A stretch of DNA of 64,000 nucleotides, taken from NCBI GenBank assembly GCA_002914845.1, contig JXTC01000033.1, forward strand, positions 1,269,608-1,333,607, read 5' to 3'. The notes under the pieces are model-generated. The model was not told where the DNA came from and made no database searches. It saw only the letters and a list, made by a program, of their open reading frames with translations. Origin of the DNA: Trema orientale. Taxonomy: Eukaryota; Streptophyta; Magnoliopsida; Rosales; Cannabaceae. Below, one piece after another: positions 49,096 to 60,307 of this stretch (its first letter is position 1; each line of letters opens with the position of its first letter). The position numbers and the translations under genes were made by a program.

Positions 49096-50599
49096 TAAGT
49101 ATGAATAGATATCAGAAATACACCCAATTGAAAGTTAAATGATTAGTCAGTTTTTTTTTTCTCTTTTTAATATCTTTATGTGCATAGGAATTAGATAAAA
49201 AGAAAAAAAATCTAACAATTGAAAAATATTCAGTATTTATTTTTGACATGCATGTATTTTTAGTAAACAACGGTGAACACACGATTCTTCACAAATTCAT
49301 GAATTTAAACGAGTATAAATATATAAATATCGTGAAATAAAATAAAGAACACAACGAATTTAAATGGTGATTCGGCTACAATAATTATCTATGTACATGT
49401 GATTTTTTCCAATATAATGAGAGTACAACTTGACAGAGTTGAGTAAAAAAAGGTGCACAGGTTTCTTTATACGTGCACCACCGGCCATTGCCCGTGTTTT
49501 GGATTGGATTGGCAATTAACTACCAACATATCTCGTCGAGGGACTTTGAGATGGGTTTCATACGCATTAAAATTGTACAACATTTATGTAGTTTGTCACA
49601 CTGTAACAAAGTATTTCCCGAGCTCGAATGATTTGCGTTTAAAAAAATTCAAACGATAAAAGAAAAGAAATTTTAGAACAGCATCAAAGCCTGGAACAGC
49701 CGTACAATGATATATAAAATTTCGTATATGCCAGCCCACGCCAGCTCTCGTTTAAAGATTCGACACAAAAGTCTTGGATTTCTCTCTCAACTGGACCCTC
49801 AAATATTAAGTGTGAACAATTTCGTCACATGTTGCAAATTCTCTCACATCTAATCTAATTTTTGTATTTGTGGTGTACGAGTGCCAACTGACTACCAAAT
49901 AGACTCATTTAGTGCGCCTCGTCCCCACTTGCATTTTCCATGTCTTCTTCGTGTACTTCCACACAAAATAGAAAAGGACCCCTCCCCAAAAAAGGGGGAA
50001 AAAAAAGTTTTGAACTTATATGTTCTAATATTTCGAAATTGTTCTTTAATTCTTCTCTTGGATCTAATGTGACCCATTTTATGCCTCTTCTGTATAATGT
50101 TATGCATAGCTTTGTAATTGTACTATGTCAGTCAGTATTTCACTGATTTCAATTAAATATATTATAATTCTTCATGTAATTCATCAATATACAAATCTTT
50201 TTGGCTTTTTTTTTTTTTATTAAGGCTACATTTTCATTAATATCAAATAAAACATTTTATATGTGTTTTTCTATCAAATCTCATCAGATTTCATATATAT
50301 GATCAAAATTAGAGTTCAAAATTGTTAAAAAAATATCTTTTACTTTTTAAAATAATTGATTACTATCCACAAAATAGTCCAAAGGTAACTATTTAAACTA
50401 ATAAATGGTCTATAATTTTTTAGAAATCCAATTGTAATAATCCTTATACACCAAAAAAATTTTCTGAATTTTATTATCTCTTTTTAAAAATTAAAAATAT
50501 TCGCTTTTACTAAATTTAACTTCAATATTTACTATAAGTCTAGTGACATCTGATAGATAAATTTTTTTTTTTTGATATTTTAAAATGTGTGGGCTTTTA
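49096..50599. other. Gene-free intergenic DNA
   Basis: Read on both strands without a supportable gene. The less AT-rich part at 49440-49960 gives only frames of 60-70 codons without recognisable domains. Confidence 0.5.
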
Positions 50600-50778
50600 T
50601 AAAGAGAGGCGAAATTAATGTGGTTAGTCCATCCTTTTGGTAAGTGAACCTTTTTAGTCTATTTTTTAAAAATCAGTTTTATAGTACGAAATAATGACTT
50701 TTTTAGTCTCTTTTAAAGAGAGAAAGAATTGTCATTCTGAAACTGCCCTTCTACCATTTTTACGCTTTGTTACTGGTA

Positions 50779-52083
50779 GTCACAAGTTTGTGACTGAGGG
50801 TCATAGTTTATTTTAGATCGTTACGAATATTGCGAGTTTTTAAGACATATGAAGTGTCATAATTTTGTGAACGATGGTCACAATTTTTTTAACATATTTT
50901 TTGGGTATGTTTTATATTGTTACATTACTCACCATTTTGTTATTGCTTATCATAATTTATTTTACATCGTTTCGATTATTGTCACAAATTTTATACATGG
51001 TCACAATTTTGTGACTCAAAGTCACAGTGTATTTTACATCGTTACAAATATTATGAGTTTCCATTATTGTGATTTGTATAATTTTTACATTTTATCTTGA
51101 TTTGTGAGTCCAAGTCACAATATTTATACCAACCTTATAAAAGGAAGATAAATATTCCTATTAGCCGATAATTGCTTAGTAATATTTATATAACACAAAT
51201 CTAAATTTATAAGAAAATCGATGTCATTTTCTTTAGTAGTAGTCATATATATTATACCTACAGTCACACTATTCATGGCAGTCCTAATTTATTTTGTGTT
51301 ATGTAACACTGATTTGTGCCTATTAGTCACAACATTTGTACCTATCTTTTTTTTTTTTTTGAACAAATTGGATAATAATGTGCCAATCCTACAAAAGTAA
51401 AATATACTTTCACATTGGATAACAATGGTTTTATGACATTTTTCTAATATAAACTAATTTTACAATAAAATTATGTCATTGTATTTATTAATAGTCATAT
51501 TTGTGTTACTTACATTCACACAATTATTGACGATTCGGAAATAAAGTTGTTCTTAATGCATCTTACCCCACCCACTCCTGTCAAGAAGTAAGGGCACCAC
51601 CCTTTTTCCTTCCCAAATGCCCCTAAATCGTTAAAATTTTCAAACACAATTCAGAAATAAACAAAGTCCCAAATATCATCCTTTCTCATTCAAATGAGAA
51701 GTAACAATTTGTGATTTTAGGTCACAAAATCCCTGACAGTAATCAAGATCTGTGACTTAGAGTCACAAAAGTAGTGACAGTCACATAATTTATGACTACT
51801 TTCGCTTAGAAATTTATAACAATGTCTAGCAATGCCTTAAAATAAAGGAACTTTATTTTTCATATAAAAAATTATACTGTCAATATTAATAGCGTGTATT
51901 ACTTAAAAAAAAATAGTACTGTCCGTGACAGCCATAGATTTCTCATAGTTCTAAAAAATAAAATATCTGATTTGTGACTATAAGTTACAAAATTTGTGAC
52001 AACTACACATAACTCACAGATCTTCAACTTTTGCTCTGTAATTTCTTTTCTTTGGTTTTTCAATAAAGGATCATCTGTGACTC
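50779..52083. repeat. GTCACA/TGTGAC motif array (subterminal-type repeats)
   Basis: Seventeen exact copies of GTCACA or its complement TGTGAC were counted by eye in 1.3 kb, several paired as GTCACAA-n-TTGTGAC palindromes (for example 50779-50794, 51000-51026 and 51751-51767). Such dense motif fields act as transposase-binding subterminal repeats in some plant DNA transposons. Here they fill most of the interior. Confidence 0.8.
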
Positions 52084-52752
52084 AAAGAAGAAGAAGAAGA
52101 AAATTAAAACCAGTTCAAAGAGAGTTAATAGCTAACAACATCTAGATGATGTAACGAGAAAATAGAAAGAGCTTCTTTCAAAAAAAATAAAAAAAATAGA
52201 AAGAGATGTGGACAGAAGTGGAGATTAAAATGTCATTTTAGTAATGCATGGGTTTGATCCTTTGCATATTGCTGCAAGTCATGGACTGCTAATGTTTACT
52301 GAAATTGAATAAAAGTAAGTATATTCAATTAAGCAACTATTTATGTCAATACTTAAGATATTAGACATACACAGTCAATAAGCATGTGATCGGATCAACC
52401 CAAAATTCAATTCAATTTTGAATCTCACTAATAATGAATCACAAATTCACAACCTCAAAATTATATTACGAATACAATTCTTAAGGGAAAAAAAACCAAT
52501 CATCAAAGAAAATCCCAGCAAACCTAGAAAAATATTTTGAAGAATTAAAGAAACATAATTGGATTATAACAACCAAAAAAATAACCCAATATATATTGAT
52601 ATAAAATAGACATTTCAAAGTAATTTTCAAGCACTACCTAGCAAAACTCACTGAGATATTTCAACAAACATGTCACAATTATATCAAGCAATTATCAGTA
52701 ACAACCCAAAACTTTATCGGATTGTTCTCTTATGTTGGATTTCATAGGCTTC

Positions 52753-53190
52753 CGAGAAGCAGAAAAGAACCCCTCTGAACTGGGATTCAAGAGTAGAGAT
52801 TTCTCTCGAATTTGCTAAAGGAATCACCCATATCTACTTCGACAACGGACCCAAATCTAGCCATGGCAACATCAAGTCCTCCAACGTCCTCCTCAATCAA
52901 GACCTCGAAGCTTCCATCACCGATTTTGGCCTCGCCCCAATAGTGAACTTCCCTCCAATCATCTCCCACATCATCGGGTATCGAGCTCCGGAGGCCATCG
53001 AAACCCGAAAGCTGACCTAAAAATCGGACATTTACAGATAGCTATGGCTTGCATCTCCAAGGTGCCAGAAATTGACCCACCATGGAACAAGTTGTGAGAA
53101 TGATCGAGGAGCTTCAATAGCATTAGATCAAAACTGGACCTTCCTCTGAATCTGATAGAGAAGAGGAAGGCGATGATCTCAAGGAGGTAG
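52753..53190 (+). pseudogene. LRR receptor-like (pseudo)kinase fragment captured in the transposon
   Basis: The plus strand reads as the middle of a plant LRR receptor-like kinase: KRTPLNWDSRVEIS, then HGNIKSSNVLL (the atypical catalytic loop of the probably inactive At5g58300-type group), DFGL, GYRAPEAIETRK and KSD-Y. A stop follows RKLT, about 60 codons of the C-lobe are missing, and the tail resumes as MACISKVPE and, in another frame, MEQVVRMIEELQ. The N-terminal ectodomain, membrane segment and start of the kinase are absent. It cannot encode a kinase. No intron is evident in the piece. The parent gene is not in this window. Confidence 0.88.
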
Positions 53191-53346
53191 TGGCCCTTAT
53201 CGTCAATTTTTGCTTTTGTTACAGGGAATGGCTTTTTAGTCTTTTTCTTCTCTGAATTGTATTAGAAATGTCATTCTCAGAAAAGAGATTAAAAAAGTCA
53301 TTTGCCCTCAAAATCAGACTAACCGCGTCAATTTCCGTAGAGAGAG

Positions 53347-54852
53347 AAATAAATAAATAAACTTGATGAGTTCTTTTTCTAAATTATCCCTAAAAACAAC
53401 GGGCTCGTTATATCCACGTGGCTAAATCGAAAATTGACCTGCTTTACGCATTTTGCAAGCATCTTCGTCACTAAAAGAAAAATAATTAAGAAAAAGAAAA
53501 ATAAAAATGAAGATTCTCTTTTATAAGATACATTTGCACCATTTTGTCATATATTGCAGAAATGACGTAGCGTATACTGATTGGTGACCTATTGGATGTT
53601 CGGGATGACCTCCAAAAATTGCATATGAACCGAATCAATATGTCTGTAAGACTGCACAAGAATCTGTCACTATATCTTATTAAATGTACCCTTTACTAGT
53701 TTCAAAAAAAAAAAAAAAACCCGGTACCCTTTACTTTTTTTCTCTTTAGTACGCGGTAGCCTCTGGTATAAGTGTATATGGCAGAACCTCATACGTCAAC
53801 TTTATGTGAACCCACACTGAATTTTGTTTGTCTTTATTTGCGAATTTATATTCGATAGTTACAATATTGGTAAAGATCCACTAAAGGTTTAACTTCTAAT
53901 ACCACTTCTGAAGAGGAATGTGTCCACTTTTATGCCAATTCAAGACAGTTGATCATACGTGTATCGGTGCACTCAGCACTGAGTAGTCTAATATATAGCT
54001 CCCACGTATAATCCCAACTAGGAAGAAAATTTTAAAGTATGTGAATAGTTGATTGGTTAAAGTTACGTTTATTAATTCGTAATGGATGGTAATGAAAATA
54101 AAAATGAGTAGTATTGCATTTTTTATTTATTTGTGTTTAATGTGTTTATTTACATATTTAGAAAATAAGGTTTGTGAATCCTCGCACAGTGAAATTAAGA
54201 ATGAATTACGTATTTTTTTTTAATTTATTCTCGTTCATTTTTCTAAAAATTCTTTTTATTACGATTTCTTTTATGTGGTTCAAAATTTTTGAACTTTGAA
54301 AGCAACTAGCTAGCATTCATTGCTGCATTCGCTGATTGCTTCATTGTTGGTTGCATTGTAGCATTATTGCTGAAATTAATGCGTTTTTTTGAGCTTTCAT
54401 CAAATGATATTATTATAAATTTAATGACAAAATATAGAGGGTTGACAAGTGAAACACAGAAGAGTAACGAAAATCCCAGCCACAACATATATATCATCAA
54501 TCCAATCGGAAAAATAATGTAGCTGTGTAGCAAATTCAATTCATGTGGTCCTGCAAATAAACTGAACCCTCTTGTGCAATATTACTTTGAATAAAGGGAG
54601 CTTTATCCCCGGTTGATGGGAGGGTGTGATACCTCATTTTTCAATTACTATAATCCATGCAGACTACTTTTATGTCCTTCGCCTTACTTTATAGCTTTCA
54701 TAGACATTCAGTAAATGAAAGGAACTTAATTGGGGTCAGAGGTAACACATTTATCTCTCCATTTTATTTTCTGTACTGCCAAAATAATGTTGATTAGGGC
54801 CTTAGTGGAATATTTCGCCACCAAAAAGTAATTCGAGTAAGCAATATATATA
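53347..54852. other. Gene-free intergenic DNA
   Basis: No supportable gene, RNA or repeat beyond homopolymer runs. A patch near 54301-54365 has clustered TGCATTC/GCTGATTGC words without a clear structure. Confidence 0.5.
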
Positions 54853-55093
54853 GGTTGCCAATCCGGTAGGTATTTTTTTTTTTTACTTATGTGTAGGTAT
54901 TTTTTTTCTAGCCGTTGGATCATCATCTAACAATGATCTAACGGCTAAAATGAGATGCATGAAAAGACGTACATTATTAATGCTTTTTCTCTCTCCTATT
55001 TTTTAATATAAAAAAATGTGCAAAAATTTTTTTCATTGGCCCAATTGATACCTATACATAGGTAAAAAAAAAAATACCTACTAGATTGGTGCT
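54853..55093. mobile_element. TA-flanked MITE, copy E
   Basis: GGTTGCCAATCCGGTAGG follows a TATATA run and ACTAGATTGGTGC precedes (TA)n. It lies in the opposite orientation to copies F and G. The AGCCGTTGGATCA / TGATCTAACGGCT hairpin is on the left here, and is nearly perfect. Confidence 0.85.
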
Positions 55094-55131
55094 TATATAT
55101 ATATATATCGAACAATACACAATATTTTTTT

Positions 55132-55226
55132 GGGGAGGGTTACAGTAGGAGCGCCCCTATGTAGGGCCACCCTTTATACACTATTTGATGGGAATCTGTG
55201 AGGAATAACGGGAATATGTGGATTCT
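55132..55226. mobile_element. Mutator-type MITE, copy 3 (truncated)
   Basis: It starts GGGGAGGGTTACAGTAGGAG and matches the first half of the copies at 22089 and 22669, including GATGGGAATCTGTG and GGAATAACGGGAAT. The right half is missing. Confidence 0.8.
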
Positions 55227-56681
55227 TTATTTTTTTTACATAAAATATTTATATTCATAAATAAGAGTACATGTGAATTCGTGATTGATTAAAATTCATA
55301 ACTGGTATTTAACGTCACTCATATATGTGTGACCTCTTCGCTTACCATCTTATGACCTAGGGCTATATTGTTTTTCAGAAGAAAGTCAGGTATAGGGTGA
55401 ATCTATGGCTAAATACAACTTTTAGAGGATAAACTTGGAATACAAAGGTATGTTTTTTTTTTTTCAATTAAAAGAAAAAAATAAGACATTTCTGAAGTAT
55501 TCTAAAGTGTCATATCAGTAACATTTTGGGATTTGCCTTTTTATTGATTTTACATGTTGATTGACAATGACATCTATTAGTTAGTTGCTAGCTAGCAGCA
55601 TATATCTTCTACTCGATTGCCAGTAAATGTAACTTTCTTATCTGCCTTTTGCATTATCTTGTCAACTTGCATGGTTTTTCAAGTCTTAGCTTCTTACAAG
55701 ATGTAGTAATTTACTTCTTATAAGGAACTCCTAAGCTATACTTGTTCCAATAGAAACGAGAAATTAAAATTAATATTGTTGGATAGTGATAATTACCCAC
55801 AAAAAAAAAAAGGAAAAAAACCTAAAATATGGTTTTTCTGTATTTTTAATCATATTTTTTGACTTATATAAAATTGTCACATCTATATTTTAAATTTCTG
55901 TAAATTTATACTTTATATATACAAATTAAGTGATTCGTGCTAACTTTTTTAAGTAAATTTTAATAGATTTTTTGTGTTAGTCGGCACTAATAAGATATTC
56001 TCAATTCAATATCCATATTTAGTGAAATTCATTAATCAATTTATATGCAGAAGACACAAATTTATAAAGATTTAAAATGTGAAAGTATAATTTTACACAA
56101 ATCAAAAAACATAAATTAAAATTAAAATACTATACTTCAGAGTTTTTTTCAGAGTTAACCCTTTGATTTTGGATATAACTGTTTCATTGAGTTGAAAGAG
56201 TTAGACGATTGAATATTGGTCTTCAATATGTATCTCTGGCTTTGAATTCGAAAAAAGAGTTTATCTATATTACAATATTTATGACAATACTTTACTCACT
56301 TTGACATATCCATCACTATTCTGCGATGATTATGGGCCTAATTAACACGAAATGAATGGACAGGGATATTAATATTTCAAAGGGTTAACCCCCAATCCAC
56401 CAATCATTCAAAATAAGTAGGAATGTATCCCTTTCTAGTAATCATCATATATTTCTGCTTTGTGCTAAGAATCTAATTTTGCTCTCATATTATATGCCAT
56501 ACGTTTTTCAACATTCAAAAAAATTCCACCATAACTCTTTTGATCATCAAATTGAAAGATTATTTCCTGTGAAACTTTTGACTTTAGGAAAATGTTGGTT
56601 AAAAAAAAAATTCAAGATTAATTAGGCTCCGAAAGACTTGGGTTCTTCTGAATATAACTATATACTTATGACCTACCCACC
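55227..56681. other. Gene-free AT-rich intergenic DNA
   Basis: Nothing supportable was found on either strand. Confidence 0.5.
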
Positions 56682-56693
56682 CACTTTCATGAC

Positions 56694-56815
56694 TTTTTTT
56701 TTTGGTATTCGTTTGTTAGTGATTAGTAAAGGAGGGGGTTAAGGGTGGGAATTGAACCCACACCTCTTACTTCTTTAGGATAAATTTTGGCCACACGTAC
56801 TACGCAGCTCGTAGT
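56694..56815 (-). mobile_element. tRNA-derived SINE with perfect 12-bp target duplication
   Basis: On the minus strand a 122-bp unit starts at 56815, contains a B-box GGTTCAATTCC within GTGTGGGTTCAATTCCCACC, and ends in an A-rich tail (56703-56694). CACTTTCATGAC flanks it exactly at 56682-56693 and 56816-56827. This combination of internal pol III promoter, A-tail and duplication of this length is diagnostic of a SINE mobilised by a LINE. Confidence 0.9.
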
Positions 56816-56827
56816 CACTTTCATGAC

Positions 56828-57938
56828 GTTATGACTTGTGATATATAAATATGATTATATTTCTTGGCCTTATTAGCATAATAATGGTTTTTTCTTTTTG
56901 AAGAGTAGCAAAATAATGATTAAATTAATATTACCTTTAGTGGACTTTCTGCAATAAAGTAGTTCCTAATTCCCTTTCATTTAGGCTGGAATTGAGGTTT
57001 CTTCTTTTAATTCGAAATTATAGAAAAATAAAAAATAAAAAATCATTCTCCTTTTTGCTTGGATTAGATTTTAGCTGAGAGAGGGTCTTTTTTTCATAGA
57101 TATATATATATATTGGGTTCTCAATCGTTATTTTTGTTTTTTCTTTATAAATGGTACCTTAATTTGTAAGTTTGACAAATATGACACAATGTACTATGTC
57201 AGTTTCACATATTTTCACCTTTATTTTTCTTCCGTCCTTGGGTAATTGCACATTTGCATTTTTAAAAAACGAAGTTAAAAAGGTTATATATGGATATAAG
57301 ATAAAATCGTAGGTAAATTGTGTCTTTTTCATTGGTCAATCGAAAAAAGAACACAAGAAAGAGACAATATACAAATTCATTTACTCAGTATAGTAGTAAT
57401 TTCTCATAGCATAATACTTGGCAAAAATAAATCCCCCAAAAATTCTTTAATTAAAATAAGAAGATGTTCATGACTCAGAATTCTCCAATCAAGAGGATCT
57501 TCTATTTGAATATCAATACAAAACCTCAAATATAGTTCACAATTTATAGAAGAATTTATCTACCTAATTATGTACCGCGATTTTTGAAAAATCTCGCATA
57601 TAAATCTAACCATTTCGTTATAGCTCAAAACTTTCATCTTGTAATTTATTTCAACTGAGGATTTTTTTTTTTTAATTATTCACAGGGATTAGACATATAC
57701 ATATAATTCAAAGATATGTAGTTGTATTTAATCAAGCACATAAAAGCGTGACACATAACCTTAATTAATTCCAACAGTAAAGAAAGAAATTTAAAAAAAA
57801 AAAAACCCTTAATTTTTATTTTTTTTTAAAGAAAAGGAAAAAAAACCCTTGATTAATTACTTGGACGTTGGCAAGTAATTAATATAATTACAGCACAATA
57901 TATACGTACCAACCAACACACTAACAAAACATGACTAG
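56828..57938. other. Intergenic DNA and probable 3' UTR of the ERF gene
   Basis: AT-rich, no gene. The last 150-250 bases before 57938 are the likely 3' UTR of the ERF gene. A short pair of A runs near 57795 and 57830 separates it from the rest. Confidence 0.45.
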
Positions 57939-58538
57939 CTAGAGGCACGCCATGAACGGCTGCGGACCCTCTCCGTCCATCCAGCCACCGGCGGCGGCGG
58001 AGCCATCGACGCCGAACATCGTTGTCCACCCGCAACCGTTCCAATTACGACAATCGCCGCCATTCATCAGCTCCGGCAATTCAATTTCGCCCCAAAAATC
58101 ATCGTCGTTTTCGTTATCATTGTCGTCGTCGCCGCCTATCGACGCATCGATACTAATACTATCCTTACTTTTGGCAGAGCTGACCATAGTCATGTGGGCC
58201 GCCTTGGCCGCGGCAGCCTGAATGTCCCTGGCCGTACACGTGGACGGCTGGGGGAGGTCGTCGACCTCGTCGGGGAAATTGAGCTGCGCTTTCCGGCCTT
58301 TGAGGCAGTAGGCTGCCACGTCATAGGCCTTGGCTGCCATCTCGGGAACGGGGAAGGAGCCGAGCCAAATGCGGGACTTCTTCCGCGGTTCCCGGATTTC
58401 CGACACCCATTTGCCCCAGCGCCGCTTCCTCACGCCGCGGTAGACCGGGTGGCGCGTGCCTCCACGCTGCTGGGACTGCGGTTGGGGTTTGTCGAGGTGG
58501 GTTTCTTCAGCGAATGGTGGTGGTACTGGTTGCTCCAT
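57939..58538 (-). CDS. AP2/ERF transcription factor, DREB A-4-like (ERF022-like), 199 aa, intronless
   Basis: A nuclear DNA-binding protein of the DREB group, whose members typically bind DRE/CRT elements in stress or developmental genes. The start is the ATG at 58538; an in-frame GTG two codons earlier is not a plant start. One AP2 domain at about residues 32-88 has the [22 protein letters not shown] and [14 protein letters not shown] blocks, with the Val in WVSEIRE typical of DREBs. The A-4 style downstream phrase [16 protein letters not shown] follows. The C-terminus has a run of Asp/Asn (137-147) and [12 protein letters not shown] (about 147-158), a likely acidic activation region. The gene is GC-rich against its surroundings, as usual for intronless ERFs. 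A TATA-like TTTATATATA lies about 120 bases upstream. Subgroup assignment to ERF022 is from memory. Confidence 0.95.
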   Translation of the reverse strand: MEQPVPPPFAEETHLDKPQPQSQQRGGTRHPVYRGVRKRRWGKWVSEIREPRKKSRIWLGSFPVPEMAAKAYDVAAYCLKGRKAQLNFPDEVDDLPQPSTCTARDIQAAAAKAAHMTMVSSAKSKDSISIDASIGGDDDNDNENDDDFWGEIELPELMNGGDCRNWNGCGWTTMFGVDGSAAAGGWMDGEGPQPFMACL

Positions 58539-58843
58539 TCTCACTCACTAGGGACCGTTAATGGCTTTGTTATAGCGTCATGACATTATTATATTAATAT
58601 ATGTGTCCAATGGACCAATCTTACGAGTATGACTCGCAAATATATGTTGTATTTACATTATATATATAAATAAAAATCCTGGAAAGACTCTGCAATATAT
58701 ATATGAAATTACTGGTATGCCCTCGTTTCCTAAATCTCACGAGATTACATGGTATCTTGTGATGTGATAAAGATTTTGTAATATTTCGTTTCTTTTTATT
58801 TTCTTTTTAATCTCTGAAATTTTTGAGATTTAGTATAGAGATT

Positions 58844-60293
58844 TTTTTTTTTTTTTTCAGCAAACCTCGACAGAATAAGGGAAATTATATTAAAAAAAAA
58901 AAAAAAGAAGAGACACCAAGTCAGAGGGGTGCATAAACTTGACCTCTCAGGACAAAGAAACAGAAAGATAAATAAAATTATCGAAACCGATAATTAGGCT
59001 TTGCAATACAATCGTCATAAACAAAAGATGAAATAAAAAACAGAGCGCACCACCACCAAGTAGGACCAAAAGAAGGAGTACGAGAAGCTAAAGAATCAGC
59101 TACATGATTACCCTCGCGATAGATATGAGTGACCACAAATTTCATATTAACAATGTACCCCAATGCCTTACACCTAGCTGATTTCCAATGGAAAGGAACT
59201 TTAAGAGAACGGGCCAATAGAAGAGAAACTACGTAGACTGAATCACTCTCTAACCATAGACGCTTCCATCTATATTTCCAAGCAAAATCAATTACATAAA
59301 CCGCCGCTGCCAATTCTGCCTCAGAAGTGTAACCAGTTCCCAAAAGAATAGAGAAACATCTGCGAACAAATCCTCTATGAGTCCGAAACATTCCTGAACA
59401 CCCAGAAGGACCTGGTGAGCCATAATCAGAACTATCAGTGTTGACCTTGATCCAGGACAGAGGAGGAGGTCTCCATATAATTTCAACAATGGTTGGTGCC
59501 TTTCGAGACCTACCTTTGACCCGAAGCTCTCGCAAAATTAAGAGATCGTTCATAGAGTTAAACATGGAGCTAGAAACCAGAGACTCAGCCTTTCTACTAA
59601 AACGCCATAAGAGAATAAATACTAAAGATATAGATAGCTTTTTATCTTTAAAAATTGCCAAATTCTGAAGATGCCATATAATCCAAAAAATAGAGACCAA
59701 ACCGACTTTCCAGAAAGCTCTAAGTTAGGGGCTAAACGAGTAAAGTTGAGATTTATCCTAAAGATTCCCTACAGAGCCCTCCAGAGAGACTGGAGTGCGA
59801 AATAATGAGGACATGGCCGACCAAAGCTGCACAACAAAAGGGCAATCGAGGAACAAATGTGACGAGTCCTCTACTGAGGAGCGATAGAAATAACAGCAAG
59901 ACGGAAGTTGATAGCCTCGCCTCGTCAAAGAAGATGCAGTAGGAAGTTGATCATGAAGAGTCTTCCAAAGTAAAACCGACCTCGAAGGAGGGATGAATGA
60001 AGACCAAATCTACTTTCCCCAAGAGCAAGCAGCTGGAGAATCCGAAAGAGAAGCATAAGTATAAGAACAGGTAACAGTACCATCCAAAGAACCCATCCAA
60101 TGCAAAGTATCCGAGCCATCTAAAATTAGAACTGACTTAATAACATCAGCTATTCCCGAAAAATGATTTGTAAAGGCAGAAGAAAGAGACCAACTCGAAT
60201 CCGTTGAAATATCCTCAACCAAACTCTCCAATAGAGGATCAAGAGATATTGAAGAAGATACCAAATCAAACAACGGGGAACCCAACTAATTAT
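58844..60293 (-). mobile_element. 5'-truncated LINE (non-LTR retrotransposon) with poly-A tail and target duplication
   Basis: Minus-strand coding remnants give, in order, the reverse-transcriptase-associated zinc-finger region (about 60010-59770; PPSRSVLLWKTLHDQLPTAS and HLFLDCPF) and a plant RNase H domain (59480-59010) that keeps its acidic residues (NTDSS, SEAELAA, ESDSVYV, GNHVADSLA). Stops and frame changes separate them, so ORF2 is dead. The 3' end is a run of A's on the minus strand (T's at 58842-58857). TTAGTATAGAGATT (58830-58843) and TTAATATAGAGATT (60294-60307) form the target duplication, 13 of 14 identical. Only about the last 1.45 kb of the element was inserted. Confidence 0.92.
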
Positions 60294-60307
60294 TTAATAT
60301 AGAGATT

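Larger units (their letters stand above)
50609..53337. mobile_element. Pack-MULE-like element carrying an LRR-RLK gene fragment
   Basis: The left end GCGAAATTAATGTGGTTAGT and the inverted right end CGGAAATTGACGCGGTTAGT match at most positions. The similarity continues inward for over 100 bp (AATGACTTTTTTAGTCTCTT against AATGACTTTTTTAATCTCTT). TAAAGAGAG (50600-50608) and TAGAGAGAG (53338-53346) form a 9-bp target duplication with one mismatch, the Mutator hallmark. The interior has the GTCACA/TGTGAC array and, next to the right end, a decayed receptor-kinase fragment. No transposase is present, so it is non-autonomous. Total 2,729 bp. Confidence 0.78.

Noticed and set aside
58539-58544. GTG start two codons upstream of the ERF ATG
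   Set aside because: GTG is not used as a nuclear start in plants; ATG at 58538 is the natural start.
57952-58583. Plus-strand frames of 89 and 129 codons
   Set aside because: They are antisense shadows of the GC-rich ERF gene, whose AP2 domain fixes the minus strand.
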